From positions 2,530,001 to 2,594,000 of the forward strand of contig NZ_CP045144.1 of NCBI RefSeq assembly GCF_009223885.1: a DNA stretch of 64,000 nt, given 5' to 3'. Source of the stretch: Ancylobacter sp. TS-1. Lineage in GTDB: Bacteria > Pseudomonadota > Alphaproteobacteria > Rhizobiales > Xanthobacteraceae. The translations under genes and the position numbers were made by a program. This document shows, one piece after another, positions 1 through 9,792 of the stretch. The notes under the pieces are model-generated. The model did not search any database, had not been told where the DNA came from, and saw only the letters and a program-made list of their open reading frames with translations. Positions within the stretch are counted from its first letter, which is position 1; every line of letters starts with the position of its first letter.

Positions 1-573
1 CGCGTCGCCATCGGCCGCGCCCCGGCCGGGCTGGTGGTCGATCTTGCGGCAGGCCGCGCCTATGTCGCCGACCGCGAAAGCGACCAGATCAGCGTCGTCG
101 ACATCGCCACCCTGACCCGCCTCGCCACCGTGCCCACCGGCCGCGCGCCCTTCGCGCTGGCGCTGTCGCCGGACGGACGGGAGTTGTACGTCGCCAATGT
201 GCAGAGCAACGACCTGTCGATCATCGACACGGTGGCACTGCGCGAGACCGCGCGCCTGCGCATCGGGCTGATGCCCTATGGCGTCGCGGTGACGGCCGAC
301 GGCGCGCGGGTGGCGGTGACGAACCAGCAGAGCGGCAAGCTCGCCCTGCTGGACCGCGCCGCCGGCACGGTCGGCACCGAGCGGCGCGTCGGCGACTACC
401 CCGAAGGTGTCGTCGTCACGCCGAAAGGCCGGCTCGTCGTCGCCAACTGGGCCGACGATAGCCTGTGCGTCGCCGGAATCGGCGCGGCATCGCCCTGCAC
501 CAGCCGGCTCCCGGTCGCCGCCGGCCCCCGCAATCTCGTCCTCCTGCCGGCGCGCGCGCCCGCCCCGCCCTGA
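1..573 (+). CDS. YVTN-type beta-propeller repeat protein, 3' part only
   Basis: The reading frame is open from the first base of the window, so the N-terminus lies upstream and only about 190 C-terminal residues are visible. The visible part consists of about four ~42-residue repeats with the signature LSPDG..LYVAN (for example ALSPDGRELYVAN, VTADGARVAVTN, VTPKGRLVVANW), the hallmark of YVTN/quinoprotein-amine-dehydrogenase-like beta-propellers. Such proteins are usually exported and often accompany c-type cytochromes or PQQ enzymes, but no signal peptide or partner is in view, so no specific role can be given. The two cysteines near the end (LCVAGIG and SPCTS) could form a disulfide, consistent with a periplasmic location. 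The stop is 58 bases before the amiC-like gene on the same strand. Confidence 0.75.
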   Translation, partial: RVAIGRAPAGLVVDLAAGRAYVADRESDQISVVDIATLTRLATVPTGRAPFALALSPDGRELYVANVQSNDLSIIDTVALRETARLRIGLMPYGVAVTADGARVAVTNQQSGKLALLDRAAGTVGTERRVGDYPEGVVVTPKGRLVVANWADDSLCVAGIGAASPCTSRLPVAAGPRNLVLLPARAPAPP

Positions 574-631
574 GCGGCCCGCAAGGCGGCGCAGCTTGCG
601 TTTTCCCCGCCCCCGCGCCAATAAACGCGGG

Positions 632-1849
632 ATGTCCGGATCGCACGGCGGCGGGCAGAAACGGCGGCAAGCGGGCCAGCGGATAGAAGCGGTGACGGGT
701 CTCGACAGGAGCGAAGCCAATGCGGGTGCCGGGTCAGGCACCTGGCGGATCGGCGTGCTGTTCTCCCGCAAGGGGCACATGCAGATGCCCGAGACCGAGC
801 ATTTCCGCGGCACGGCGCTCGCCATCGAGGAGATCAACCTCGCCGGCGGCGTGCGGGGCCGGGCCATCGAGCCGGTCTGCTACGATCCCGAATCGAGCCC
901 CGAGCTCTACCGGCGCTATGCCGAGCGCCTGCTCACCGAAGACGGCATCAGCACCATCTTCGGCTGCTGCGCCTCCTCCAGCCGCAAGGCGATCCTGGCC
1001 ACGGTCGAGCGGCGCAACGCGCTGCTCTGGTACCCGTCCCTCTATGAGGGCTTCGAGTACTCGCCCAACGTGATCTACACCGGGGCGGCGCCGAACCAGA
1101 ACAGCCTGCAGCTCGCGCGCTATCTCTTCGCCGGCTATGGACGGCGCTTCTATCTCGTCGGCTCCGACTACATCTACCCCCGCGAATCCAACCGCATCAT
1201 GCGCGACGTGGTGGGACGCGAGGGCGGCGAGGTGGTGGCCGAGGCCTATGTGCCGGTCACCCCGCACGAGGACCAGATCCGCCGCGTGGTCGAGGACATA
1301 CGCCGGAAGGCGCCGGACGTGGTGTTCTCCACCGTGGTCGGCACCGGCGGCCAGGCCTTCTACCGCATCTTCCGCGAGGCCGGGCTCGACCCGCACACCA
1401 TGCCGGTGGCGAGCCTCACCACCGCTGAGGGCGAGGTGGCGGCCATCGGCCCAGAACTGTGCGTCGGCCACATCACCGCCGCCCCCTATTTCTCCACCGT
1501 CGACACGCCGGCCAACCGCCGCTTCGTGGCCGCCTACCGCGCCCGCTTCGGCCGCGACGCGCCGGTGACGATGTATGCCGAGGCGGCCTATTTCCAGATC
1601 CACCTCTTCGCCGATGCGCTGCGGCGCGCCGGCTCGCTCGACACCCAGCGCCTCGTCGACGCCGCCCTCGGCACCGAATACGACGCGCCGCAGGGGCGCA
1701 TCCGCATCGACCCGGACAACAACCACACCTATCTGCACCCGCGCATCGGCGTGGTGAACGAGCACGGCACCTTCGACGTGGTGTGGGAGTCGAAGGCGCC
1801 GGTGAAGCCCGACCCCTATCTCGTCGACCATGTGTACGACCATGCGTAG
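632..1849 (+). CDS. amiC: AmiC-like amide sensor, negative regulator of AmiR
   Basis: Type 1 periplasmic-binding-protein fold used in the cytoplasm: in the Pseudomonas amidase system AmiC holds AmiR inactive and releases it when an amide such as acetamide binds. The protein carries near-verbatim AmiC stretches: GVLFSRKGHMQMPETEHFRG near the N-terminus, then YEGFEYSPNVIYTGAAPNQN, GSDYIYPRESN, VVFSTVVGTG, ASLTTAEGEVA, APYFSTVDTPANRRF and a C-terminal KPDPYLVDHV. There is no signal peptide, as expected for a cytoplasmic sensor. About 405 residues from the ATG at 632; the first ~30 are not conserved and an in-frame GTG at 692 is a good alternative start. It lies just upstream of the AmiR partner (48-base gap), supporting co-transcription. 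The binding-protein gene at 3661 belongs to the same superfamily but is exported. Confidence 0.9.
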   Translation: MSGSHGGGQKRRQAGQRIEAVTGLDRSEANAGAGSGTWRIGVLFSRKGHMQMPETEHFRGTALAIEEINLAGGVRGRAIEPVCYDPESSPELYRRYAERLLTEDGISTIFGCCASSSRKAILATVERRNALLWYPSLYEGFEYSPNVIYTGAAPNQNSLQLARYLFAGYGRRFYLVGSDYIYPRESNRIMRDVVGREGGEVVAEAYVPVTPHEDQIRRVVEDIRRKAPDVVFSTVVGTGGQAFYRIFREAGLDPHTMPVASLTTAEGEVAAIGPELCVGHITAAPYFSTVDTPANRRFVAAYRARFGRDAPVTMYAEAAYFQIHLFADALRRAGSLDTQRLVDAALGTEYDAPQGRIRIDPDNNHTYLHPRIGVVNEHGTFDVVWESKAPVKPDPYLVDHVYDHA

Positions 1850-1897
1850 CGCCGCCGGGCAGGTGAGGCGGGCGGCGGCGGCCGCGCGGGCGGCCCG

Positions 1898-2509
1898 GTG
1901 AACGCGTCGGTCATCCAGAACCTGCGCAACATGCGCGTCGCCGTCGTGCATCCGCGCGACCAGGACGGCGACGACCTCGTGCGCCAGCTCCAGCGCATCG
2001 GTTGCCAGGTACAGGTCGTCTGGCCACCCCCGACGCAGCTTCCGCTGCCGCTCGACGCGGTGTTCTTCCTGCTCGACCGCGACACGAAAAGCTCGATGCC
2101 GTGGCGCATGGCGGATCTCAGCATCGCCCACATCGCCATCGTCGACTACGAGAACCCGACCGTCCTGAAGGCTCTGCTCGATTCGAGCGCGCATGGCGTG
2201 CTGGTGCGCCCGATCCGGGCCTCGGGCGTGCTGTCGAACCTCGTGCTGGCGCTGTCCATGCGCGGCTACGAGAGCCGGCTGCTCGCCAAGATCGCCAAGC
2301 TGGAGGACACGCTGCGCACCCGCCGCGACGTCGAGAAGGCGACCCGGCTGCTGATGGGCCTGCGCAACATCAGCGAGGACGAGGCCTACCAGTTCATCCG
2401 CAAGCAGGCGACCGCGCGGCGTGTGCCGATCGGCACCGTCGCCGGCTCCATCATCAACGCGCAGGCCATGCTGGCCGAGCTCGGCCGCGAGGGCGACGGC
2501 GAGCGCTGA
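1898..2509 (+). CDS. amiR: AmiR-like ANTAR transcription antiterminator
   Basis: About 203 residues from a GTG start. The N-terminal half is a degenerate response-regulator receiver (VAVVHPRDQDGDDLVRQLQRIGC; the usual phospho-aspartate is absent), followed by a coiled-coil (KIAKLEDTLRTRRDVEKA) and a C-terminal three-helix ANTAR domain (LLMGLRNISEDEAYQFIRKQ, then IAG-type helix SIINAQAM). This is the AmiR/NasT architecture: the protein binds nascent RNA and prevents termination in the leader of its target operon. The partner AmiC is encoded immediately upstream. A leader with an intrinsic terminator and an ANTAR-type hexaloop hairpin lies directly downstream, before the amidase gene, which is the expected target. 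Confidence 0.9.
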   Translation: MNASVIQNLRNMRVAVVHPRDQDGDDLVRQLQRIGCQVQVVWPPPTQLPLPLDAVFFLLDRDTKSSMPWRMADLSIAHIAIVDYENPTVLKALLDSSAHGVLVRPIRASGVLSNLVLALSMRGYESRLLAKIAKLEDTLRTRRDVEKATRLLMGLRNISEDEAYQFIRKQATARRVPIGTVAGSIINAQAMLAELGREGDGER

Positions 2510-2601
2510 GCGGTCGCCCATTTTCTGGGCACCGGATTAATTGCCACTCTCGACGGCAGATCGGGCTTGACTCAGTCCGCCGGCTGCGTTTCCATCGCGG
2601 T

Positions 2602-2699
2602 GCTCCATGGGGAGCGTTGGCGGCAGCGTTGCCGCTTCACATTCAGGCTGTGCAGCCCTCGTTGGCGCCGGAAGGCGCTGCCGGGGGCTTTTTGTTTTC
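2602..2699 (+). promoter_or_regulatory. ANTAR-type antitermination leader of the amidase operon
   Basis: The 230-base gap between amiR and the amidase gene contains two hairpins and a terminator. Hairpin 1: GCTCC (2602-2606) pairs with GGAGC (2611-2615). Hairpin 2: GCGGC (2620-2624) pairs with GCCGC (2631-2635) and presents the hexaloop AGCGTT, with A at loop position 1 and G at position 4, the bases recognised by ANTAR proteins. A 4-base linker separates the hairpins. Hairpin 1 is less canonical: it can form a hexaloop CATGGG or a tetraloop ATGG. A short stem GGCT/AGCC (2646-2657) overlaps the 5' arm of the terminator and could act as the competing fold. The functional assignment is inferred from base patterns and from amiR next door. 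Confidence 0.7.
2654..2699 (+). terminator. Intrinsic terminator within the amidase leader
   Basis: A GC-rich hairpin with AGCCC (2654-2658) and GGCGCC (2664-2669) in the 5' arm, a GGAA-like loop, and GGCGCT plus GGGCT in the 3' arm (to 2689) is followed by an interrupted T-run (CTTTTTGTTTTC, 2688-2699). It sits about 40 bases before the amidase start codon rather than after a gene, which fits a regulated attenuator controlled by the ANTAR protein. Confidence 0.75.
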
Positions 2700-2739
2700 G
2701 CGACGCGGGCGACCGCGGCGCCCGGAGGGGTGTGCCCAG

Positions 2740-3609
2740 ATGCCGAGTTCGAGTCTTGTTCGTGTCGCCTGCATCCAGATGGAGCCGCGCTTCGGCGACA
2801 CCTCGGCCAATGTCGCCCACACGCTCGACCTGATCTCCCGCGCGGCGGACGACGGCGCCAGGCTGGTCGTGCTGCCCGAGCTCGCCAACACCGGCTACGT
2901 CTTCGAGACCCGCGAGGAAGCCTTCGCGCTGGCCGAGACCATTCCCGACGGCCCGACCTGCCTCGCCTGGGCGAAGATCGCCGCCGAGCGCGGCCTCATC
3001 ATCGTCGCCGGCATCACCGAGCGCGAGGGCAACGCGCTCTACAACAGCGCCGTGGTCATCGGCCCGCAGGGGCATGTCGGCACCTATCGCAAGATGCATC
3101 TGTGGGGGAACGAGAACCTGTTCTTCGAGCCGGGCAATAACGGCTTCCCGGTGTTCCAGACCTCCATCGGGCGCATCGGCGTCGCCATCTGCTACGACGG
3201 CTGGTTCCCGGAAGTGTACCGGCTGCAGGCGCTGCAGGGCGCCGACATCGTGTGCGTGCCGACCAACTGGGTGCCGATCCCCGGTCAGGCGAAGGGGCGC
3301 GAGGCGATGGCCAACATCCTCGCCATGGCCGCCGCCCACTCGAACTCACTCTACATCGCCTGCGCCGACCGCATCGGCACCGAGCGCGGCCAGCCCTTCG
3401 AGGGCCAGAGCCTGATCGTCGGCCACACCGGCTGGCCCGCCGCCGGCCCCGCCAGCCGCGACAGCGAGGAAATCGTCTCCGCCGAAATCGACCTCGGCGC
3501 CGCGCGGCGCGACCGCAACTGGAACGCCTTCAACCAGGTGCTGCGCGACCGCCGCACCGACGTCTACGCCGAGATGCTCGGCTCCGACATCACCCGCGGC
3601 TGGTACTGA
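2740..3609 (+). CDS. Nitrilase-superfamily amidase (carbon-nitrogen hydrolase)
   Basis: 289 residues of the carbon-nitrogen hydrolase fold, the usual length for small amidases/omega-amidases. The catalytic triad is visible: Glu in VLPELANTGYVF (about residue 46), Lys in YRKMHLWGNENLFFEPGN (about 117) and the nucleophile Cys in GVAICYDGWFPEVYR (about 150). No signal peptide, so cytoplasmic. It is likely to hydrolyse a short-chain amide or carbamoyl compound to acid and ammonia; the sequence is closer to small nitrilase-branch amidases than to the longer aliphatic amidase AmiE, so the exact substrate is open. The start is supported by GGAGGGG 9-10 bases upstream of ATG 2740. Its leader carries an ANTAR antitermination site, and an ABC transporter follows, so uptake, sensing and hydrolysis are linked. 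Confidence 0.85.
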   Translation: MPSSSLVRVACIQMEPRFGDTSANVAHTLDLISRAADDGARLVVLPELANTGYVFETREEAFALAETIPDGPTCLAWAKIAAERGLIIVAGITEREGNALYNSAVVIGPQGHVGTYRKMHLWGNENLFFEPGNNGFPVFQTSIGRIGVAICYDGWFPEVYRLQALQGADIVCVPTNWVPIPGQAKGREAMANILAMAAAHSNSLYIACADRIGTERGQPFEGQSLIVGHTGWPAAGPASRDSEEIVSAEIDLGAARRDRNWNAFNQVLRDRRTDVYAEMLGSDITRGWY

Positions 3610-3660
3610 GCCCGCCGCGTCCGCCTGCGACACAACGATAACCTTCCGGAGAACAAAGCC

Positions 3661-4836
3661 ATGTCCCTGTCCCTGATGCGTCTTTCACGCCGCCGGCTGC
3701 TTCTGGCCGGTACCGTCGCCGCCGGCCTGCTGGCCGGCCCGGCCCTTGCCGCCGACACCATCACCATCGGCATCCCGGTCGGCCTGTCCGGCGCCAACTC
3801 CGTCGTCGCCCCCTCGGTGGTGCAGTCGGCCGAACTCGCCGTCGAGGAGATCAACGCCAAGGGCGGCATCCTCGGCAAGAAGGTCGTCCTCGAAGTCGCC
3901 GACGACGCCTCCGGCGCCGCTGGCGCGCAGAAGGCCTTCGATTCGCTGATCTTCCAGAAGAAGGTCGACGCGCTGATCTCCATGGAGACTTCGGCCGCCC
4001 GCAATGCCGGCCTGCCGATCGTCAACCGCGGCAAGGTCCCCTACATCTACACCTCGTTCTACGAGGGCCGCTCCTGCTCGCCCTTCATGTATGTCAACGC
4101 CTGGGTGCCCGACCAGCAGGTCGCCCCCATCGTCGACTTCTTCAAGGAGAAGGGCGCCAAGACCTACTTCCTGATCGGCTCGGACTACGCCTTCGGTCGC
4201 GGCATGCTCGCCTTCACCAAGGAGTACATCGAGAAGACCGGCGGCAAGATCGTTGGCGACGAATACGCCCCGATGGACGCCACCGACTGGACCGCCATCC
4301 TCTCCAAGGTGAAGGCGGCCAATCCCGACGCCATCATCACCTCCACCGCCGGCGGCGCGCCGAATGTGACGCTCACCAAGCAGCTGCGCGCGGCGGGCAT
4401 CAAGTCGCTCTACGGCAACCTCGCCGTGGATGAGGGCACGGCCAAGTCCATGGGCCCGGATGCCGAGGGCATCTACATCGCCGGCTCCTACTTCACCAAT
4501 ATCGACACCCCGGCCAACAAGGCCTTCCTGGCCGCGATGGAAAAGAAGTTCGGCAAGGACCTGAAGACCCCGAACGACCTCTCCGTGCCGGAATACGAGG
4601 CCGTCTACGCCTACAAGGCGGCGGTGGAGAAGGCCGGCACGACCGACGCCGCCAAGGTGATCCCGGCGCTGGCCGAGGTGACGGTGGACGGGCCGCGCGG
4701 CGCCATCACCATGAACAAGCAGCGCCACGCGCCGCTGACCATGTATCTCGGTCAGGTCAAGGGCGACGGCTCGGTCGGCATCATCTCCACCTTCAAGAAT
4801 GTCGATCCCGGCGAGCAGTGCCCCAAGCTGAAGTGA
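3661..4836 (+). CDS. Amide/urea-type ABC transporter substrate-binding protein
   Basis: 391 residues, LivJ/UrtA-like type 1 periplasmic-binding protein. The N-terminus has an SRRRLLLAG Tat-like motif, a hydrophobic core and an ALAA cleavage site (about residue 30), so it is exported. The mature part starts TITIGIPVGLSGANS and contains AVEEINAKGGILGKKV, the classic family signature, and two cysteines (RSCSPF and EQCPKLK) that may form a disulfide. It shares many positions with the AmiC sensor encoded upstream, suggesting both bind the same type of amide. It follows the amidase by 51 bases with a GGAG ribosome site and precedes the two permease and two ATPase functions. Confidence 0.9.
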   Translation: MSLSLMRLSRRRLLLAGTVAAGLLAGPALAADTITIGIPVGLSGANSVVAPSVVQSAELAVEEINAKGGILGKKVVLEVADDASGAAGAQKAFDSLIFQKKVDALISMETSAARNAGLPIVNRGKVPYIYTSFYEGRSCSPFMYVNAWVPDQQVAPIVDFFKEKGAKTYFLIGSDYAFGRGMLAFTKEYIEKTGGKIVGDEYAPMDATDWTAILSKVKAANPDAIITSTAGGAPNVTLTKQLRAAGIKSLYGNLAVDEGTAKSMGPDAEGIYIAGSYFTNIDTPANKAFLAAMEKKFGKDLKTPNDLSVPEYEAVYAYKAAVEKAGTTDAAKVIPALAEVTVDGPRGAITMNKQRHAPLTMYLGQVKGDGSVGIISTFKNVDPGEQCPKLK

Positions 4837-4856
4837 GCGCCTGACGCTCCGCCAAG

Positions 4857-4882
4857 CCATCCCCGGCCACGTCCGGGGATGG
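4857..4882 (+). terminator. Stable hairpin between binding protein and permease genes
   Basis: A perfect 10-bp stem, CCATCCCCGG (4857-4866) and CCGGGGATGG (4873-4882), with a 6-base loop, followed by CACGTCTTTTGTG. It lies 21 bases after the binding-protein stop. Such hairpins commonly protect the abundant binding-protein mRNA or partly terminate before the permease genes. The T-run is short, so full termination is unlikely. Confidence 0.6.
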
Positions 4883-4941
4883 CACGTCTTTTGTGACGTC
4901 GCCCTGCAGAACGTCGCCTTATCGACCCGAAGGATCCTCGC

Positions 4942-5770
4942 ATGATCGCCCAGACGCTGGACATCGTGACGACCGCCGCCATCCTCTATGCGGTGGCGAC
5001 CGGGCTGCTGCTCGTGTTCGGCGTCATGAAGATCATCAACTTCGCCCATGGGGGGCTGATGACGCTCGGCGGCTATGCCGCGCTCATCGCCACCCAGGCG
5101 GGGCTCAATCCGTGGCTGGCCATCCCGCTGGCCGCGCTGTTCGGCGGCGTCGCCGGCATGGCCATCGAACGCTTCGTGGTGCGCCCGCTCTATGCGCGCC
5201 CGCTCGACGCCATTCTCGCCACCTGGGGCCTGTCGATCATCATCGGGCAGGTCATCACCCTCGTTTTCGGGCGCGGCGTGCAGTTCACGCAGGCCCCGCT
5301 GGAAGGCACGCTGGACCTGTTCGGCGAGAGCTATTCCGCCTATCGCCTCGCGCTGGTCGGCATCGCCGCCGCGCTCGGCATCGCGCTCACCGCGCTGCTG
5401 CAGGGCACCCGCCTCGGCCTCGAAACCCGCGCGGTCATCATGAACGAGGACCTCGCGCGCGGGCTCGGCATCAACAGCGCGCTGGTGCGCTTCATCACCT
5501 TCACCCTCGGCTCGGCGCTGGCCGGCGTCGCCGGCGCGCTCATCACCCCGCTGTCGAGCGTCGACCCGAACATGGGCGTGCCCTGGCTGGTGAACGCCTT
5601 CATGCTGGTGCTGGTCTCGGGCGCCTCGCTCGCCAGCCTGCTGGCGGCCTGCCTGGTGCTGGGCGGCGCGCAGGTTCTGGTGGCGACCTATCTCAGCCCG
5701 GTGCTGGGCGGGCTGACCATCGCCGTGCTCGCCGCCGTCATCCTGCGCATCCGCCCGCAGGGGTTCGCCC

Positions 5771-5778
<8 letters not shown>
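4942..5778 (+). CDS. LivH-type ABC transporter permease
   Basis: 278 residues, all helical, with the LivH/UrtB signature: LYAVATGLLLVFGVMKIINFAHGGLMTLGGYAA near the N-terminus and a cytoplasmic coupling loop (TRAVIMNEDLARGLGIN). It is the inner-membrane pore subunit that pairs with the LivM-like domain of the next gene. The start has GAAGGATCC upstream. Its end overlaps the start of the fusion gene by 8 bases, so the two are translationally coupled. Confidence 0.9.
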
Positions 5779-7614
<1,836 letters not shown>

Positions 7615-7618
<4 letters not shown>

Positions 7619-8313
7619 ACACGCTCCAGATCGAATCCCTGTCGAGCGGCTATGCCGGCGCCGTGGTGGTGCGGGATGTCAGCCTTGCCATAGCGGAAGG
7701 AGAGATCCTCGCCGTGCTCGGCAAGAACGGCATGGGCAAGTCGACCCTGCTCAAGGCCATGATGGGCTTTTTGCCCAAGATGGCCGGCACCGTCGCCATC
7801 GCCGGCACCGAGGCGACGCGGCTCTCCCCGCACCGCGTGGCGCGTCTGGGCGTCGGCTATGTCGCGCAGGAAAAGGCGCTGTTCCAGGACCTGACCGTCG
7901 AGGACAATCTGCGCCTCGCCGTGCGCCGGCCGGATTTCGAGGCCGCGCTGGCCGAGGTGGAGGCCTCCTTCCCCTTCCTGCTGCAGCGGCTGAAACAGCG
8001 CGCCGGCACGCTGTCGGGCGGCGAGCAGAAGATGCTGCTCATGGCCCGCTCGCTGGCGACGGGGGCCAAGCTGCTGCTGGTCGACGAGATCACCGAGGGG
8101 CTCCAGCCCTCCGTCATCGACCGCCTCGCCGGTGTCATCCGCGCTTCGCGCGAGCGCCACGGCACCACCATGCTCCTCGTCGAGCAGCATCTGCCCTTCG
8201 CGCTGGCCGTTGCCGACCGCTGGGCGGTGCTCGACCGCGGCGAGATCGCCGAGACCGGCGCCGCCGCCGATCCGGACGCCCGCGCGCGGGTGCTGAAGCA
8301 TCTGAGCGTGTGA
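7615..8313 (+). CDS. LivF-type ABC transporter ATPase
   Basis: 232 residues, the normal size for LivF. Walker A GKNGMGKST (~35-43), Q-loop GYVAQEKALFQDLTV, signature LSGGEQKML (~132), Walker B LLLVDEITEGLQPS, and switch His LVEQH. It is the second ATPase of the amide-type importer, paired with the ATPase domain of the fusion protein. The start ATG lies in an ATGA overlap with the fusion gene, showing tight operon structure. Confidence 0.9.
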
Positions 8314-8326
8314 AGGGGGGCGCCGC

Positions 8327-9058
8327 ATGACCTTCTCCATCGTCGCCCGCTGCCCCTTGAGCGGACGCCTCGGCGTCGCGGTCGCCACCGCCGTTCCGGC
8401 GGTCGGCTCCATGTGCCCCTTCACCCGCGCCGGCACCGGGGCGGTCTCCACCCAATCCTGGGTCAACCCCTATCTCGCCCTCGGTGTGCTCGACCTCATC
8501 GCCGGCGGCATGCCCGCGCCCGAGGCGCTGATAGCCGTACTGGCGCAGGACGCGGCGCGCGAGCTGCGCCAGATCGGCGTAGTGGACGCCTCAGGCCGCG
8601 CCAGCGCCTTCACCGGCGCCGCGTGCACGCAATGGTGCGGGCAGGAGACCGGCGAGGGTTTCGCCGTGCAGGGCAACATGCTCACCGGGCCCGAGGTGAT
8701 CGCCGCCATGGCAAGCGCCTTCCGCGCCTCGGCCGGCGCCCCGCTCGACGAGCGGCTGATGCGGGCGATGGAAGCGGGCGACGCCGCCGGCGGCGACCGG
8801 CGCGGGCGGCAGTCGGCAAGCCTGCGCCTACAGGGCGCCGAGGACTATCCCGCGCTCGACCTGCGCGTCGACGAACACGCCGCCCCGGTGGGCGAGCTGC
8901 GCCGCGTATTGGAGATCGCCCGGCTCCAGCTCGTGCCCTTCGTCGAGGGCATGCCCAAGCGCGGCGAACCGCCGGGACCCGCTCCCGAAGCCGTCACCGC
9001 CATGCTGGCACTGGCACCGCCGGACCGGCCGGGCGGCGGCGGCAGCGGCCCGGCCTGA
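8327..9058 (+). CDS. DUF1028 family protein
   Basis: 243 residues. The N-terminus MTFSIVARCPLSGRLGVAVATAVPAVGS and the motif TGAACTQWCGQ..GEGFAVQGNMLTG match the DUF1028 family, proteins with an Ntn-hydrolase-like fold whose biochemical role is not established. It follows the LivF gene by 13 bases with a good GGGGGG ribosome site, so it is likely the last gene of the amide operon and may act on the imported substrate or its product. The Pro/Gly-rich tail is likely disordered. It is convergent with the TetR gene; no clear terminator is visible in the 30-base gap. Confidence 0.8.
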   Translation: MTFSIVARCPLSGRLGVAVATAVPAVGSMCPFTRAGTGAVSTQSWVNPYLALGVLDLIAGGMPAPEALIAVLAQDAARELRQIGVVDASGRASAFTGAACTQWCGQETGEGFAVQGNMLTGPEVIAAMASAFRASAGAPLDERLMRAMEAGDAAGGDRRGRQSASLRLQGAEDYPALDLRVDEHAAPVGELRRVLEIARLQLVPFVEGMPKRGEPPGPAPEAVTAMLALAPPDRPGGGGSGPA

Positions 9059-9088
9059 TCGCCCTTCGGCGAGGGCCGAACCGAAAGG

Positions 9089-9679
9089 CTAAGCGTCCGC
9101 CGCGCGCAGCTGCGTCAGCGCGGGCGCGAGGACGCCTTCCAGCAATGCCCGCTCGGGCCGCACCCGCGCCAGCACGCGGATGCCCATCAGAACGCCGAGC
9201 AAATGCCGCGCGAGGTCTTCGGCCGCCAGCGCGGAGGTGATCGACCCGTCGGCCTGGCCCTGGCGCACACGGCCAAGGAAGAAAGCCTCGATACGCGCCA
9301 GCACGCCGGCGACAATCTCCTGAAATTCGGGATCGTGCGGCGCCACGTCGAGAGCGGCGTTCACCAGCATGCAGCCCTTGTGATCCGGGTCCGCCATCGA
9401 GCGGGCGATGATCTCGTCGAAAAACGCCGCGATCCCGTCCAGCGGCGCCATCTCCTCGCAACGCTGGATCCGGTCGCCGATGCTGGCCTCGACATAATGG
9501 TCCAGCGCCCTCTGATACAGCGCGCGCTTGTCGCCGAAGGCGTTGTAGAGGCTCGCCCCGGTGAGCCCGGTGCGTTCCATCAGCTCGCGCATCGACGTCG
9601 CCTCGTAGCCGCGGCTCCAGAAGCAGTGCACCACCGCGTCGAGCACGGCGGCCTCGCTGAATTCCCTGGGCCTGGCCAT
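9089..9679 (-). CDS. TetR family transcriptional regulator
   Basis: 196 residues from the ATG at 9679 (MARPREFSEAAVLDAVVHCFWSRG...), a family-typical N-terminus; a longer in-frame start upstream is unlikely. Helix-turn-helix at residues ~25-50 (TSMRELMERTGLTGASLYNAFGDK), with the conserved LYNAFGDK recognition motif. The C-terminal domain resembles the AcuR/NemR group (DPDHKGCMLVNAALDVAPHD), whose conserved Cys in GCML can respond to electrophiles. It is divergent from the glutathione transferase gene, and a 16-bp TAGAAC-N4-GTACTA box lies between them, so it probably represses that GST-SDR pair. Confidence 0.85.
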   Translation of the reverse strand: MARPREFSEAAVLDAVVHCFWSRGYEATSMRELMERTGLTGASLYNAFGDKRALYQRALDHYVEASIGDRIQRCEEMAPLDGIAAFFDEIIARSMADPDHKGCMLVNAALDVAPHDPEFQEIVAGVLARIEAFFLGRVRQGQADGSITSALAAEDLARHLLGVLMGIRVLARVRPERALLEGVLAPALTQLRAADA

Positions 9680-9738
9680 GGCGTCCCCGCGTCTGCGATC
9701 CGATGGCACCTTGCCACGAACGGCGTTGTCGCGCATTC

Positions 9739-9754
9739 TAGAACAGTCGTACTA
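9739..9754. promoter_or_regulatory. Candidate TetR operator, TAGAAC-N4-GTACTA
   Basis: Imperfect 16-bp dyad TAGAACAGTCGTACTA in the divergent TetR/GST intergenic region, 38 bases before the GST start codon. The layout (6-4-6 with TAG...CTA ends) resembles NemR-type TetR operators (TAGACC-N4-GGTCTA). A very similar box occurs at 12669. Confidence 0.5.
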
Positions 9755-9792
9755 AAAATGAAACGGCAACCCGCCGCCGGGAGGAACCCCTT

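Noticed and set aside
734..2521. 595-residue open frame on the minus strand across amiC-amiR
   Set aside because: Antisense shadow of two well-supported genes.
4879..4895. TGGCAC...TTGTG resembling a sigma-54 promoter before the LivH-type gene
   Set aside because: The TGGCA part is the 3' arm of a perfect hairpin after the binding-protein gene, and the -12 element lacks the GC (TTGTG rather than TTGCA).
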